Of a stretch of 64,000 bases of DNA, positions 27,357-41,139 are shown in pieces; position 1 is the stretch's first letter, and each line of letters begins with the position of its first letter. The notes beneath the pieces were generated by a model that was not told the origin of the DNA, searched no databases, and was given only the letters and a program-made list of their open reading frames with translations. Both the position numbers and the translations under genes were made by a program. Source of the stretch: Amblyornis subalaris (lineage: Eukaryota > Chordata > Aves > Passeriformes > Ptilonorhynchidae); the NCBI GenBank assembly GCA_018881555.1, contig JACAXG010000124.1, positions 806,001-870,000 of the forward strand, in the 5' to 3' direction.

Positions 27357-29892
27357 CAATTAATCCACAAATTTAAGACAAAAGACAACCTGTTGCTAAA
27401 ACTAAGCTATAGAAACATACCAAACACAAAGATTTTTGATTATAAAGCTTGCAATTGTATTGGTATCAGGGACTAACCTGAATTCCTTGATTCAATAATG
27501 AAAGGCTTAAAAAATGGATTGTCTAGCATACAAAGACTTAGGAACTTGAAACAGGATAGATCACAAAATTTATATTCATTGTTCAGACTAGATGATTGCA
27601 ATCCTTCCCCCAAGCCTCATTAAAATCACATTCAGAATGCTATTCAAAATATGAATCAGATTCAGTTTTGTTTGAACAAAACTGGTATGAATAGCAGAAT
27701 ATTTGATAATGTGGAGAAGAATTAATTTTAACTGGTACATTCAACAGTTAGAATAAGTAGCGTTTCTCTTCCTACAATAGAAAATAATACTGCCAACATT
27801 TCCCCTTGAATTAGCACGTTTGTTGGATTCTAGACTACAGAAAGTGGCATGAAGCAGGTGAAAAGAAAAAAATGCAAACATTCTTTTGAAATATTTTTTT
27901 ATATTGGTACAAAATTTCTAACCCCTAAATAACAATTCCATTGCTTTCTCTCAATACTACCCAGAACTCATAATGTTGCCTTTCACTTTAGGTGACCAGA
28001 ACTCTTGTATTCACTAAACCAGTCCTGAAATCCAATGAACTGAGGTGATAATCCTGTTTGAGATTGTTATTTAAGCTTTGGGAGAGGGGAGAAAGTTGTT
28101 TGATTGTTTCTTTGTTTAAACTTAAACCAGAGGGTCATTATGGGCAAAGAACAGAGAACTAGTTAATGCAGCTTGGCAAGAGCACTCTCTGTTGCCAAGA
28201 CTTTCATGCAAGAGTGGGACAGAAACAAGATATCAAAGACCAGTCAGAAAAGGAAAAAAAATATTCTTTGAGCACAGCTCTGAGAGACAGAAAAAAAAAT
28301 GGGAGATATTAGAGGGATGCAATAAAAACATATTAAGGATGCAGGAAAGGTCAAGTCAGCCGTAAAATAGGAATTGTTTCATTTCTCTATGGATTTTTTT
28401 ATAGCACACACATTTTGCTGTCTTAAAAAGGAAAGAAGAATCAGTCATAACATCTTGCTGAAGTGTTTTAAATATCACAGGAAAAACACAACAACATTAT
28501 TAAAAAAAAATTGAAAACATCAATTTCTCAGAGCTCAATCATCTAAGCATGTTTAGTTCTACCTATCCCCCTGCCAGAAAGTGTTATTTGCAAATCCTGA
28601 GCCCGATTTCCAAAGAGACTCAGAAAGTTTATTTGGATTAAAAAGAGCAAGTTTTGTTTCTCTGCTGCCTTTGCACACTTCCCAGAAAACCAAACACTTG
28701 GAAGTGTTACTTAAAATTTCTTCGGTTTGACTTTGGAATAAAATATTTTTGAAGTTATTTCAGAGGAATGTAGAAAATACTGTAGTTGCTCTTTTGATTT
28801 AAATAAGTTTTTATTCAAATTACTGGATTTACCACTCAATTTTTGTTGCATTTGAAGGTTCATTTTGTGAATTTTCTCTACTGATGGCAATAAAACCATT
28901 CTATTTGGTTCTATAAAACCTATCACTGACAGTGTTTTCAGGAAATCAGTCTTCAGCAGATGACGAACATTTTCCCTCTGCAAATGCCATACACTAAGAA
29001 GAGACAGAGGATCAAAACTCAAAGTTTATAATAATAGCATCCCTCACAAACATGCAAAAGATGACAGCTAAAAGCCTCAAATCAGTTAGAAGCTCCACAA
29101 AGCCAAACCCTTTATAATGCTTAAAAGCTGACCAAACTAGACCTTGCCTGCTACACCACACCTGATTTATCTACTGTAATGTTACTGAAGGGCACCCTTT
29201 TCTTGTGGAGAAATTACATAAATTTCCAATTAGTTTCTCTGAAAGCAACTTTATTAGTGCCAAGGCTTAGCCCCAGCCTCTAGCATGGCCCATGCACAAG
29301 GATGACATGCAAATTCGTGAAGAAAATTAACTCTACCCCAGCCAAAACCAGCACAATGTGGTATGAACTGCTTCACATTTCACACACACTTTTGAAGAGA
29401 GGAGACATTTCCAGAAGTGAAGTGCAGCTTGAGACTGGGCATATTTAATACACAGCAGGCAACAGATGAGTTTGTTTCTGACAGTACCTCAGAAAGCATT
29501 GTCAGACTTCTGTGTATCTTGAAGTTCAAGAAATACACTTGCTTCAAGGTACAGTCATCAGAAGTATCAAGCACAGCTTTGTCACCTTAATTGGTGCACT
29601 ACTTAGTAGGAAATTATAACACAAGAACATTCTTTTTCTTCACATTTAGATAGTAAGTGATACAGTCAATTAACTAATGGGCTACTTGTGTTATGAGTGT
29701 TTAACATAAGGAAGGTTAGAAGGACACGACTCAAGTCAGTTCAGTCAGAACATTACTAAAACACCCACCATACAAGATTTAACTGAATGCTACCAGAACC
29801 TAGCTGAATCTGACATGGAAACAATGCAGACACCTATGGATACAAGCTTCTCAAATGAGACATTTAGGTGAGAATCACAAAAGCATTTGTGC

Positions 29893-30003
29893 CGAGGAAA
29901 AGAAGGCAGAGAAAGGCTGGTGCAGCACTGACTCGTGCCTAATACGTCACTTCTGACAACACATCACTCACGTCGCTTCTGGGAACACACGTGGAAACGT
30001 CAG
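29893..30003. promoter_or_regulatory. CpG/ACGT cluster, candidate intronic regulatory element
   Basis: Seven CpG dinucleotides fall within about 106 bp of an otherwise CpG-poor intron. Four ACGT cores are present: ACGTCAC at 29944, ACGTCGC at 29970, a CACGTG E-box at 29988-29993, and ACGTCA at 29997-30002. The first two head an imperfect 26-bp tandem unit (17 of 20 bases shared). ACGTCA is half of a CREB/ATF site, and CACGTG is bound by bHLH-ZIP factors. Enhancer function is inferred only. Confidence 0.3.
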
Positions 30004-30682
30004 GGACTGTGAGCACAGCAGCAGGTGAGGAAAAGGTTGCCAAAAGACCAATTTACAAAGACACAAAGGGATGATAAACCTGACAGTTTCCTTTTGCGTT
30101 TAGTAATTGTCCTCTGCAGTTTCACCAACAGAGGAGGATGCTTGATGAACATATTTATTATACCAACAATGTAATCTACCACCGCTTCAATGCTATACAG
30201 CTGTACATTAGAACTTCTTGGGAGCACTTTTTATATGAATAATTCCAGGTAATTCGGCAAAGCAGAAATCAAAGAAAGTTTATAAAACATACAGCTTGTT
30301 ATAACAAGTTATTTCTTTTTACTTAATCCTATGCAAACAATACTAATATATACAAATGAAGAGATAAACAATTTTTCTCTCAAAACAATGCAACAATTAG
30401 ACAATTAACAATCAAAATTAAGTTAGAAACATCTCTAACGAAAGGTTAATTCCCCTGCTGTGAATTATTTTTTTTTAAACTCTTACTATGCAACCATTTA
30501 TATACTATTCCTTCTTTGAAAAAGACAGTTCCCCATTTGACAGAAAAATAAGTGTTAGTTGCCATGATATTTCTCTTTTCCCCCCACCAAAAACTTCTGT
30601 CAAGCTCTGAAGTTCTGCTCTGTTCCCTGACAACTTTTCATACCAAAGTGTTCTAAGTAAAGAAGTGTGAAGATATCTTAAT

Positions 30683-31387
30683 GTGAAATGTTGTATAATA
30701 GAGAGAATTGTATCTGAAGGAAAACACAAACATAGTCATGGAAATAATTGTTTTTGTCTCACTCCTGTACCTTTCCCCCATATGCTGGTTGCAGAACATC
30801 CAATTAAAAAAGGGGAAAAATTCCAGGTAAGGAGACACATCAAATCAGCCCTCTTTTCAGAGTTGAGAAGGACTCTAGAGGACAAGAGCCTGGAGCCTAA
30901 AAAGGCAGAAGTGTCCCTTTTCCTGTTACAGATAGGAAGCTCTACTTTTTGTATAAAGGAGCCAAAAATTACAGAACATGGAAAGCAAGTTATGTATGCT
31001 GAGAACTGTATGACTATTTTTAGCTCAGTGGTTATTTTTCCAAATAACCTTTATCCCATTTCTCTGTGTTATATTAATGCTGTTAGGGAACAATACCAAC
31101 ATCCAGTGCCCCCTAATTCTGCATGTGCATCATGCACGTTCTTTTTTTACATAATTCCATACTGCATAAAATCAGCTGCAGTATCAGCACCTAACAAGCT
31201 TCAGCTATTGGATTGTTTTAACCTTTCATGTAACAAAACAGAAGAAACATTTTGCAAACACATTAAGCCAAAAACTACATGCAAGTTGTCACTCTGCTCC
31301 CGAGCCCAAAGATCTGCAGCTATTAACCAAACGAGAACACAAAAAAAGGTGAATTTTTTTAGTACAATTCACTACACAGAAATTTAA
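30683..31387 (+). other. Long unassigned open frame, antisense to GALNTL6
   Basis: A frame of 234 codons without a stop, ending at TAA 31385-31387. The listed start is GTG; the first ATG is at 30782, leaving 201 codons. The product is Cys-rich (for example C-A-S-C-T-F-F-F-Y and S-L-C-S-R), with no domain, signal peptide or family I recognise. It ends 249 bp before the GALNTL6 exon at 31637 on the opposite strand. A consensus-like splice donor (CCAG followed by GTAAGG, about 30822-30830) lies inside it. In DNA of this composition a frame this long is not expected by chance in 64 kb, but nothing else indicates translation. It may be a decayed insert, an antisense transcript, or a rare coincidence. 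Confidence 0.2.
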
Positions 31388-31636
31388 TAAAAATTATTCC
31401 GTAATGAAAAGAGGCCTTCTATAGTCTTAATGTGTTACTAATCAGATGAGAAATCACTTTAAAAGACAGAACAAATGATTTAACAACGGTGATAGATTTT
31501 CCACTTCCTATTTAATGAAATGATTGGTTTTTGTTGACTGAGGGTTTATGTTTTACCTTCCTGGAAAACAACTTATTTAGAGACATACAAAGACAAAATC
31601 TTAAAAATAAAATAGTCCAGGAAACAGTTTACATAC

Positions 31637-31775
31637 TTAGGATGTCGGATATCTGGCAGGGATCGTTCCAGTGCTATATTGTTGCTAACAAATATGTTGA
31701 AGCCATTTTCCCTATAAGCAGAATCATCATGGTCTTCCTCTGTAAGAGGGTACGGCTTTCCATGTTCACCTTTCC
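31637..31775 (-). CDS. GALNTL6: GALNTL6 internal exon: lumenal stem to catalytic domain junction
   Basis: The 139 nt begin with two bases completing a Gly codon, then 45 full codons, then two bases (AA) of an Asn codon finished by the next exon. The peptide reads [17 protein letters not shown], then [20 protein letters not shown], and ends SLPDIRHP(N). The [10 protein letters not shown] block is a hallmark of the region just before the GalNAc-transferase catalytic domain. The [18 protein letters not shown] form fits GALNTL6, whereas GALNT10 as I recall it has Y-K-E-H-G-F-N-A-Y-V-S. The acceptor is GTTATAG (AG at 31777-31776) and the donor is GTATGT. The frame is uninterrupted. The segment lies lumenal to the Golgi membrane anchor. 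Family identity is very secure. Confidence 0.94.
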
Positions 31776-34700
31776 CTATAACAAAACAAAACAATTATTT
31801 GCCTCAAACCGACAGCACAAAATGTACTAAAAAGACAAAAAAAAGTTACACTGAACTTCAATTAGTACACTGTGCCTGGAACACCTCAAAGAAACTTCTT
31901 GCAATGCCTTTAGCAACACTCCTGTTACTGCCAATACAAAAGCAGAAAGTAGGTACAAATAACAAGACTCAGAAGTCCCTCTGAATTCACCCAAATCATC
32001 TAGCTTTCCTCTTTCCAGACACACAATCGGGTCAAAACCGTTTTATACAGAAAAATTTCAATCGTAAATTAAGGTAAAACCTTTCTGCATCAGAACCAAA
32101 CTTCCATAGCAAAATTATGAACAAATGGATTAGTTCCAGTAATATACTTTTCAATCAATATGAGGAACCTGGTTACTGAGTTGCTTTACATTTTAGCATC
32201 CCTACCAACCACTCATGTTTTCAGAAAACAACTTTAGCACTGAACTTCAGGGTGTTCAAGTTTCCAGAAAAAACAGTAAGGAAACCAAATGTTTTGCTCT
32301 AGGCTCCTTCAACACCCTTGCACTCCTAGGGACAAGACAGATGCACTCCGTGCTTCTAATGTCACAGCACTGTGGAGCTGGTTTCAGAAACTAGTCACTT
32401 TGTGCTTCCCCCAAGAAATCATCTGGTTGTTCCCTGGCAAAGCACAGACTTTCCATTCCAGCTTTTTATTCCCAAGTTAGTGCTCATCATCAGTCACTTG
32501 GCTTGCTTAGTACCTACCTCAGGCAACTATATCTCTTGCAGTAAGAGAGCAGAAAACAAATAAAAACACTTCAAAGAAAAACAGAATATAAAAGCCTTCA
32601 CTTCTTCTCAACTATTTTTATTCTTCTCATTCTTACAGAGGATGTAGTCTTCAGAGTTTCAAAACCCTTCATGCCTACACAGATTCTCAAGAAGATATGC
32701 TTTCCTCTACATCTCATTAATCAGGTTATAACCTCTCTGTCCTTTTCCCTCCAGGCCCACTCATAAGAAAATCCCTCCTTTTACCTGGGCTCTTATAGAG
32801 AAATTAATCAACTGGATTCAGTAAGTGACCAAGGGCACGTGATCCTCAGCTAATGAGGAGCAGCTACAGGAAGGGTGAAGAGGAAAGCAACCAGAAGTTG
32901 AGAGAAACACCTAGTGGTATCCTTAAAGCCCATAAGCCTCTATCAATGCTCTATTTCACACTGCACAAGCACAAGACATTAAAAACATAGAATATGCAAT
33001 TAAAGGTGCTGTAGTGACTCAATTTTAGACTTTTTTTCAGCTAAAATAGGGGGTTTTTTTACTCCAAACGTTGTGTATATATTTACAATTTCATTTAAAT
33101 TCTTAATGAAAACAATTACTGTTACTTACAAGGGGGAAAATTAACTTCTATCATGAAACCATTTTTGCTTATGCTATTTCACTACTAACAGGTATTTTGT
33201 CATTTTTTATCCCCAAACACACACAACATACTAACATAATACAAAATATGAGACCAAGCTTCTATGTGAATCTTTATGATTTCATACTAACAATGGGGAG
33301 CAATATGATACCAAAGAAGCACCTGATGAGTCAAAGTATTACTCAAAACTCAATAGTACAATTGTATTAAATATGATCCATAATAAAGTAACACTAAGCT
33401 AATGTCATTCAACTCTTAAGACATAGAAATTTTAGCCCCTCTNTTTCAGCATATATTCTAGATAGACCAAAAGTAAATATTTTAACTGGCTATTAATAAG
33501 AGATTTATCCAGGTAGTTACTAATATTGTGAAAATTCTAAAATAAATGAACAATCTGATACAACATACTAGTGTTAATAATTTTTTTAACAATAAAATTT
33601 TCNGTACATTCCAGCTATTCACCCAGTATAAAGAGAGGTGGATTCTTGCTTTGCTTTTCTTAAATGAGTCCGTTTGGCTATTCAGGAGATAAATCTTTTT
33701 TCTAACAGCAGCGTTTTCTTCATAATGCCCCTTACTAGTGAAAATGAAGACAAGCATTTTTAAAAGTCTTCCATTCTTCTCCACTGAATATGGAGCACTA
33801 CCACTGTGCATAAGCCAAAAGAATAGATATGGTTGTAATCTACAGCAACTCAGAACAGACAGAACTTTCTCCCATCATTCTGTGTAAGTATCTGACCAAA
33901 TTGCTTTTGCACTTATGCAGTTACGCTGAGCCACAAGGTGCACTAGAAGTTGTGAAGCATGACTCTTTCCTAACAGGGTATTAAAATACACATGTAGAGC
34001 ATAAACAGAGGCTTGTGCACTTTTATGAATCTTGTGACACTTTCTCCCAGTTCTTTTCTTTGTTTGCTCTCTCACCTTGCAGTTCCTCCTGATTAGCTAG
34101 GGATCATTAGCCAGGGGAGCCACCTATCAGACCCAGCCAGAAGTAGTTTGCTAATTTCTCTAAAAGATCTCAGGTAAAAAGAGACCATTCCTTATGAGTG
34201 ACCTTGGAAGGAGAGAAATACAGAGCTCAGAAGATAAGTGTTAAAAAAAATTAAGTACAACTTTTTGGTGATCATGAGGCTTGAAGGGTTCCCTCTGGAC
34301 AGAAAAGTGCCATGTATGAGTCCACTCAGCATTAAAAAAACATCATATGCACATAAAACTCTCCTGTCATTGATTTACTTTCCCACATGTCTGACGGTAA
34401 TTCCTATCATTGCACACTGTTTTGGAGGTGGACCTAAATTCTAGGATGAAAAGGGGAAACTTCACAGTGCAAGAAGAGTAAAACTCTGGTGAAAAGAAGC
34501 ATGATTAAGTATAATTTCCCATTACTGGCTACAGAAGATGACTTTAAATCTATTGGTAGACAGATATAAGCCGTCTTATACTGTCTCTTCTGTCCGAAGG
34601 CAAAACAGCAGTACAAAAAGTGCAACAAGACTATGAAGTATTGTAGAAACCAGGAGTAAAAAAGTCCAATGGTGAAATTTTTGGCCTCTTTACATCTAAA

Positions 34701-35050
34701 AGGGGGCTCACCCAAACGTGATGGATAAAATCAACCAAGCACTAAGACTTGATACTAACTTTCTCTGAGGTTGGTTTACAACTGCAGTAAAAACAACCTC
34801 AGAAACTAAGGACAATCAGAAGGCTTAGTTCAGGATTTTGATTTTTCAAGGAAGGGAGAAACTCAATAGCAGAAGAATGACACAAATACTCAACCTGGGC
34901 CCAAAAATCCCATGGGAATGCTCTACTGCATGGGAAGCCTAACAGCAATGTTTAATTCACACAGTGCTGTCTTACCTTTGTGATTACAGAATTATTAGAC
35001 TGATTTTTAACTCAGTACTCAACATAAGCAACATTTTGAAAATATACTAG

Positions 35051-35064
35051 TTTTTTTTTTTTTT
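35051..35064. repeat. Poly-T tract (14 T)
   Basis: An uninterrupted run of 14 T. It could be the A-tail of a minus-strand insertion, but no body is recognisable next to it. Confidence 0.85.
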
Positions 35065-37382
35065 CTTAAGACACTATGATGGTTTTGGAGTTAACATCTC
35101 TACATTGCTTAGAATTGTGTTATTGTAAGAGTTTTAATACACCATCTCGAAATGCTTCTCCATAGATATTCAGATTAAAAAAAGGTAAAGTAAGATAGTA
35201 GAGACATCAAGATAAAGTACTGGCTTGGACAAATATTAGATGCTGTATAAGGCTTTTTTAGCCCTACTTAGGGATGTTACTGTCTCCTAGGAAACAATAC
35301 ACTGTATACCTAGCCCTAAAGATTTTCAGTTCTATGCTTGACAACTTGTGACAACTGATAGTTCAAGGACACCTCAGTTAAGCATCTTCTGCTTATATAT
35401 AATGCAGATACAGCAGAAGGAGAATAAGCCCTCTTGTTCAACAGATGGCACAAAGGGAAGACGATTAAGGTGAAACAAGAAAATAAAAAAACCATTCTGT
35501 ATACTCAATACAAAAGTCTAATTCCAGAACAATGGCTCTGGATCAGCCACATTGGTATAGTTGCCAGGTACTATAATTATAAATAGAGAAAAGGCATATT
35601 GCTGGCAAAATAGATCAATTGTAAATCAACTTGAGCATGCATACTTCCATATGCAATGGATAGGAGACCTTGCTTAAAATTATAAACAACAAAACACATG
35701 GCAACAGGTTCTCATTTCAGGGTCTTTTGGGTTTTCTTGTGGGGTTTTGTTTTTACAATTCAGATGAACATTAGTTATAATTCAATAGGCATGGTAAAAA
35801 AGATTGGCTTTGCCACATAAATTCAAGAAGTTAAGCAATTGCTTGACATCTTAACACAGGAAACCAAGTGGATAAAGAACATAAGCCACTCAGTGACTGT
35901 GGGGAAGAACTGTGTACAAATCTGAATTATTTACTGTTTATACTCACTGCTATTAGTTTACTCAGGCATGACTACACAGCTACACCAAGTCAAGACGATA
36001 ACTCACAGAAGTATTTAAGCACACCCTTTAATTCAAGCACTCAAGCACCCTTTAACCCAAAAGCATTTGTAGTAGGGAATAAGAATTCTCCATGTACTAA
36101 ATGCTTTAGTACATACCAGGAGTTTATTTTAATACATGAACATACAAATAAGTAAGTCTTCTCAGTTACAGTGCATTTTATTATTTTGGGTAAGTTAATT
36201 TTGCCATTCTTTAAAATATATATTAGGAATTATCTCTAAATACTCCATTGAGAATCTAGCACAGCCTTCTCTGTGCTCATCCCACATAAACTCCAAGCCC
36301 ATCCTCTCTCATAAAAGTTCTCATGGTGAGAATAGATATCTAATCTTATCCTAGAGCAATCTTTCAATATAGAACTGAATCCCAGGAGGGGAGAGTGACT
36401 GTATTTCTTAGCAGGGGTAGACAGAGAAACACAAATTCCAAATGAATGCAGTCACACATCAGCCTCAAAGAAAGTGTGAGAAGTAAAACAGGAAATAAAG
36501 ATCAGCAACAGAATAAAAACTTTGAGTCAGACATCTTACATAATTTTGACACATAAACTTTCACACAATAACCTTTTTGATCCACAATATGGCAACTGGC
36601 CAAGTCAGAGGGTAAAAACTCTGTTTAAAGCAATATGTAGTATCTTTTACATAATTTCTGAATTTTTCCTAATGAACAGCTGTATACAAGTCTGCCATTT
36701 TTACTGTGGAGATCAATTTCATATTATTCAGATAAATATAACCAATTAGCAATTCAAACTCCCAGCACATTCTACTTTTTTGGAAGCTAATTTCCATTTC
36801 ATCACAAACAAAATAATTGTTTTCCTTATTTTTCCTTTTCTTCACAGACAGGAGGGCAGGGTGTGGTACGTCTGGTAAAAAACTGGTTAAATTAGCTTGA
36901 ACAGAGAGATGATGTGATATATGCATGAAACAGGAATTTTTTTTTTCCTGACAGTATATGTCTTCAACTGGAAGATCTACACTTAGTGGAGTTCTCATCC
37001 TCTTCATGAATTTTGTATTTTGAATGCTTAAGAAGACATCCAGAATGATTTCAGTCTAAAATTAGTTTAAGAGGCAAATCAGGGATTAGTATAGTCTAGA
37101 CCTCAGGAAAAAAAGGAGAATGAGGAAGTTGTTATATCAAATCACTTTCTCCTTTCATGCTAGGAAAGGAATTGCCTGTTTTGAGCAAATGCCTTTTGTG
37201 GTTTTGCATATTTATGCTCACTTCCAATAAAACGGATGAAAACTTTAACAAATGCATGAAGGATCTTTCTTTGTCAATTTGTTATGGAGACAGAAAATTA
37301 AAACTTGCATGTCTCACATTAAAGTAATTGCCTTCATAGCAAATGGAACTACCCAAGTTGCAAAGAATGTGTAGATGTATAT

Positions 37383-37402
37383 TTATATATATACGTATAT
37401 AA
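37383..37402. repeat. AT-rich tract with 14-bp palindrome
   Basis: TATATACGTATATA at 37388-37401 is a perfect palindrome within a TATA-rich tract. Confidence 0.75.
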
Positions 37403-38399
37403 AATGGCTTTTCAGATTGAAAGCAAAGAACATTTTTCTAACTGTATGAGTAGTAAAACAATGGAACAGGCAATCCAGGGAACTGTGGAATCCATGTATA
37501 GGCATGCCAGAAATGATACCATGCCTCAGAGAGATGATTGATAAAACTCTGGTCATCTATTAAGGTGGATCTCAACCTTAAATTTCTATGAATACAATGA
37601 GAAATAGGAGAAGAACTGACAATAGGTTCCCTCAGAGTCCGTAAAACTCGCATCAGAAACTGAAGTATATTTGTCTCAAGTCTATTCTACTTTCCCTAAA
37701 CTTCTCAGAGTATCTCACTTGGTTGTACAATTTCATTACCCTAATTTATATTATAGGAAAGGAATTTAATTGATTTTACATCGATGAAAATGGGATCAAA
37801 AGTACCCTTAAAATTATTTTACCACTAGTCTACCTTGTAACAGCTTAAAAAGGCACTGCAGTAAGATTTACAACACCTTTAATTATTTATTACATAACTC
37901 TGTCATGGTCTGAGGCAGTATAAAAGGCTTTTTCTTAGCATTACAGACAGCAGTAATCAAATCTTACTTATGTGAAAATCTTCTCAAGGAAATCCTGAAC
38001 AATAAATTTTCAAGCAAGAATAAATAATTTCTTTATAAACATATAATAAAAGTTATTTATTACAGTTTCAATACAGAACTATTACAGAAAACAACAATCA
38101 AAAATTCACTGTTTTCTGGCTAGGTTGTTTTATCTATCTTCAGATGCCAGTAGCATATACAGGTTTCCTTTTCAAGGATCACATAGTCATTAGTAAGTGG
38201 TATAGAGATATTATCGGGAGCCAATATGAGGCTTTGTCCTCTCTGGATTGCTGCTACAGTAATATGATGTCAGCAGGAGAAATATGAACTAAATTGTTTC
38301 TCTCTTCAAGAATGGCTTTATACAAATAGCATAGGTTAAGAGAAAAAAAATATGTAACTCTAAATTTTGTTATTTGACTGCCTGCTCACATCCAGAACT

Positions 38400-38485
38400 A
38401 AAAAAAAAAACCCTAACAAAACAATCAAACCAAAAGAACAAAAAATTTAAAAAAAGCCAACCAAAAAAAAACAACAGAGAAAAGA
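38400..38485. repeat. A-rich low-complexity tract
   Basis: Nearly pure A with scattered C (AAAACCCTAAC, CAAACCAAAAG, CCAACCAAAA). It produces artefactual Phe/Leu-rich open frames on the minus strand. Confidence 0.8.
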
Positions 38486-39658
38486 GAAGAACACGCTCCT
38501 TAAAAAAATTAAAAAGGTACATTCGTATTGTACTGTAGTTGGATCTTTGGAGTATTGTTTGCTCATCATTCGCATGAGACAAGAATGAAAGGAACCTGTT
38601 ACTAACACAAAATGTAATCTCTGCTTGTAGCAGTGATGTGTTCTGCCATTCCTCAACCCACAGTGGGTAGGAAGTAGTTCAAGGAAGAGCATTTTCTGGA
38701 GAGAGGAAATGACAGGGATAAATGGGAACCTCAGAAATGTACTTATTTTACAGATGTTTGAGAAGCATTTCTATGAAAATAATATCCAAGTGGGGAAAAA
38801 AAAGTAAATTACAGCTTTCTAACGGCATTAGACATAATTTCCAGATTTCTACAGACTTAACAGGCTTGGGCCAACTCTTCATGTTAATTTAAGACCATAA
38901 CTTCTGTGTCAGATTGCAAGGAAAAAATGGCACAAAACTTTTTTTTAAGAGTCCATGAAGGGGGAGAACCTGATTACCAATATTCTGTACACATCAAGGA
39001 CATGGTAGTACCTCATGTGCACTTCTTAAAAGCTGAAACAAGAGAAAATGCTACAAAATAACAGTGGTGAGGCTGAGCAGGACAAAAATGAGGAGCAGTA
39101 GAGGCAGTGAGCAGAAGAATGAATGAGTGAGTGGAGCAAGTGGAGCAAGCAACAGCAACATCTGGTAGAGTGGCAAAAGCCCCAGATCACAGCACAGACC
39201 TCTTGTTGCCTCCAAGGACTCCACAGTTCCCAAGAGTATGGAAGGCTTTGGCTCAGGAGTGGGGAACAATCAGCTGGCCTAGCTGTTACCTTGGCAAAGA
39301 GGACTGCAAAATCATTATTGTTATACTTTGGGAATTAGCTCTTATATGTTACCTGTTTATCTGTAATAAAATATTGTTTGCTGAGTCAATCAATCTGCAA
39401 GAAGAAAAAATTAGCTCAGTGCTCTTGAGATTAATTCTTGCAGGTATCTAGGCATTTTACTAGGTGTCACTTTAAACCGCAACCTGAAGATACTTCATGC
39501 AACCTTTGCTGTTGGCAGTGGTGGCCTAGCAGAAAAAGTGCATTATACAGCTAACCATTGGAAAAATACAATTCTGTATCTTACAACTTTCAAATAACCA
39601 ATATGAAATGAGTGACATAAAAGCAGGAAACTGTGGCTTATCTTAAATGTGTTCATTT

Positions 39659-39700
39659 TTTCAATTAATCATTTTCAATTAATTAATTAATAATTAATTC
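39659..39700. repeat. (TTAA)n-like AT-rich tract
   Basis: Repeated AATTAATTAATTAAT with near-palindromic structure and two TTTTCAATTAAT units in tandem at the left edge. Confidence 0.75.
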
Positions 39701-41139
39701 CTCAATCTTACAGACTGTTCTTTATGGAACATTAGAGTAGAGTATCCCTCACCTTTTTCATTCATTGAAACACTAAAAATGCAGCTTATAAATTTCCAAC
39801 ATATACATTGCAGAGTAAAAATACAGTGTGTGCGTGGGAAGTGATTGCTTTAAAATATATCATGAGGCAAACCACTGGGTTTGTTTTGTTTTAGCAGAAG
39901 AATGACATGAAATGAACTCTGAAAAGTCAACTGTCCAAAGATTTGAATAAATATTTCAGAAAAATAAGCAATAGAATTTTTATTAAAATATATGGCTTTT
40001 AACACTTGCTGCAAGTACTACAATGCCTTGGTGGGTGGAAAGACTCATTCTACCCCCCATCTCCACTTTAATAAGTCTAGCAAAAATACAAGAAAAAAAC
40101 AAACCATACTATTTGGTTTGTCCAGTGTATTTAGAATGCCGCAGTGTACAGTGCAAGATAAGCAGCAACACATGCTGTTTTGATATGAGTTGCTCTATCA
40201 CTGCAGCAGAGCAGCAATATCCTCAGTAGTATTCTGCAGGCTGAGCTGAATCTAATCATAACACTGTAGCCAAGGGATGCACAGTACATCTTCTATTTAG
40301 TCTAACTACTTATCACCAAATGCCACAGCTGCCAGAATGTTTTTTTTCATTTAACATTAGAACAGACTGGCTATAGACCATTAATCAGAGCCAAATACTG
40401 AATGAGCAAGCATGAAGCTTCACAGTTTCATTTAGTAACTGAAGGACCTGCTAGGACAAAAACTCTCTACTATGGAACACGATCTGAAAACAAAACCTAC
40501 TAATAATAGTAAGGTGTTTGTTTCAGTACTTAAATCAATTAATTCACACAAACTGCCTGAAGAATGGCGTTCTAATAGTCTCTAGTACCACTAGGTCTTC
40601 TATAATTTATGCATATGGTCATGCTGATATCTTGAAAAAGCTCAAACTAAAGCGTCTCTAACAGGATTATGTACANGAACTAAATAGATCCATAAAGTTA
40701 ATGCAAAATTACAGTTGCACAGGCAGTGTTTCAGAAAACCCCAAAATACGAAATGATAGAGTTGTAACAGCTGTAATTATCATGAGACTCCTCTATTTTT
40801 CTTCATTCTAAGACATATTATAAACATGTGCTGTTTACCGTATACTATCACAGCAAAACATATAGTATCTTCCATGAAACAATTTTATTATTATGGAATC
40901 TTTCTTTTCTTTTTTTTCCTGAATTCAACCCAGCCTAGCTCCAGAAGCTGCCTTTGTGGCTGTCACACAAAGATGGAATAACCTGTAAAAAATGAATTTA
41001 GCCATGTGTGAGTCAACAGTGTGCAACAGTGTAGTCACTCTTGTATCTGAAACATTATTCCATGATGTATATCCTACAGACAATACATGAGCCATCACAG
41101 CTCCCAGTAATTCTCGATTTAGCCTGTATGACCCCTAGC

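Larger units (their letters stand above)
14370..31636 (-). other. GALNTL6: GALNTL6 intron, complete, 17,267 bp
   Basis: The intron runs from donor GTATGT (31636-31631 on the minus strand) to acceptor TCTCCAG (ending at 14370) and splits an Asn codon after its second base. It contains a 5'-truncated CR1 LINE at 26.74-27.36 kb, a perfect hairpin at 21.41 kb, a 22-bp palindrome at 25.97 kb, a CpG/ACGT cluster at 29.89-30.00 kb, and a 234-codon open frame on the opposite strand at 30.68-31.39 kb. Moderately GC-rich but unassigned stretches lie at about 19.0-19.3 and 23.7-24.5 kb. The remainder is AT-rich sequence in which I see nothing assignable. Confidence 0.85.

Noticed and set aside
27575..27640. 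GACTAGATGATTG-like stretch resembling a CR1 3' region
   Set aside because: Only about 15 bases resemble CR1. No terminal octamer repeat or further similarity follows, so it is not called as a second copy.
28711..29022. 103-codon Lys/Leu-rich minus-strand frame
   Set aside because: Several frames of about 100 codons are expected by chance in this DNA, and no domain or pseudogene parent was recognised.
33482..33811. 109-codon minus-strand frame, hydrophobic C-terminal part
   Set aside because: It spans an ambiguous base, is AT-rich and Phe/Ile/Leu-rich as expected from T-rich DNA, and has no family signature.
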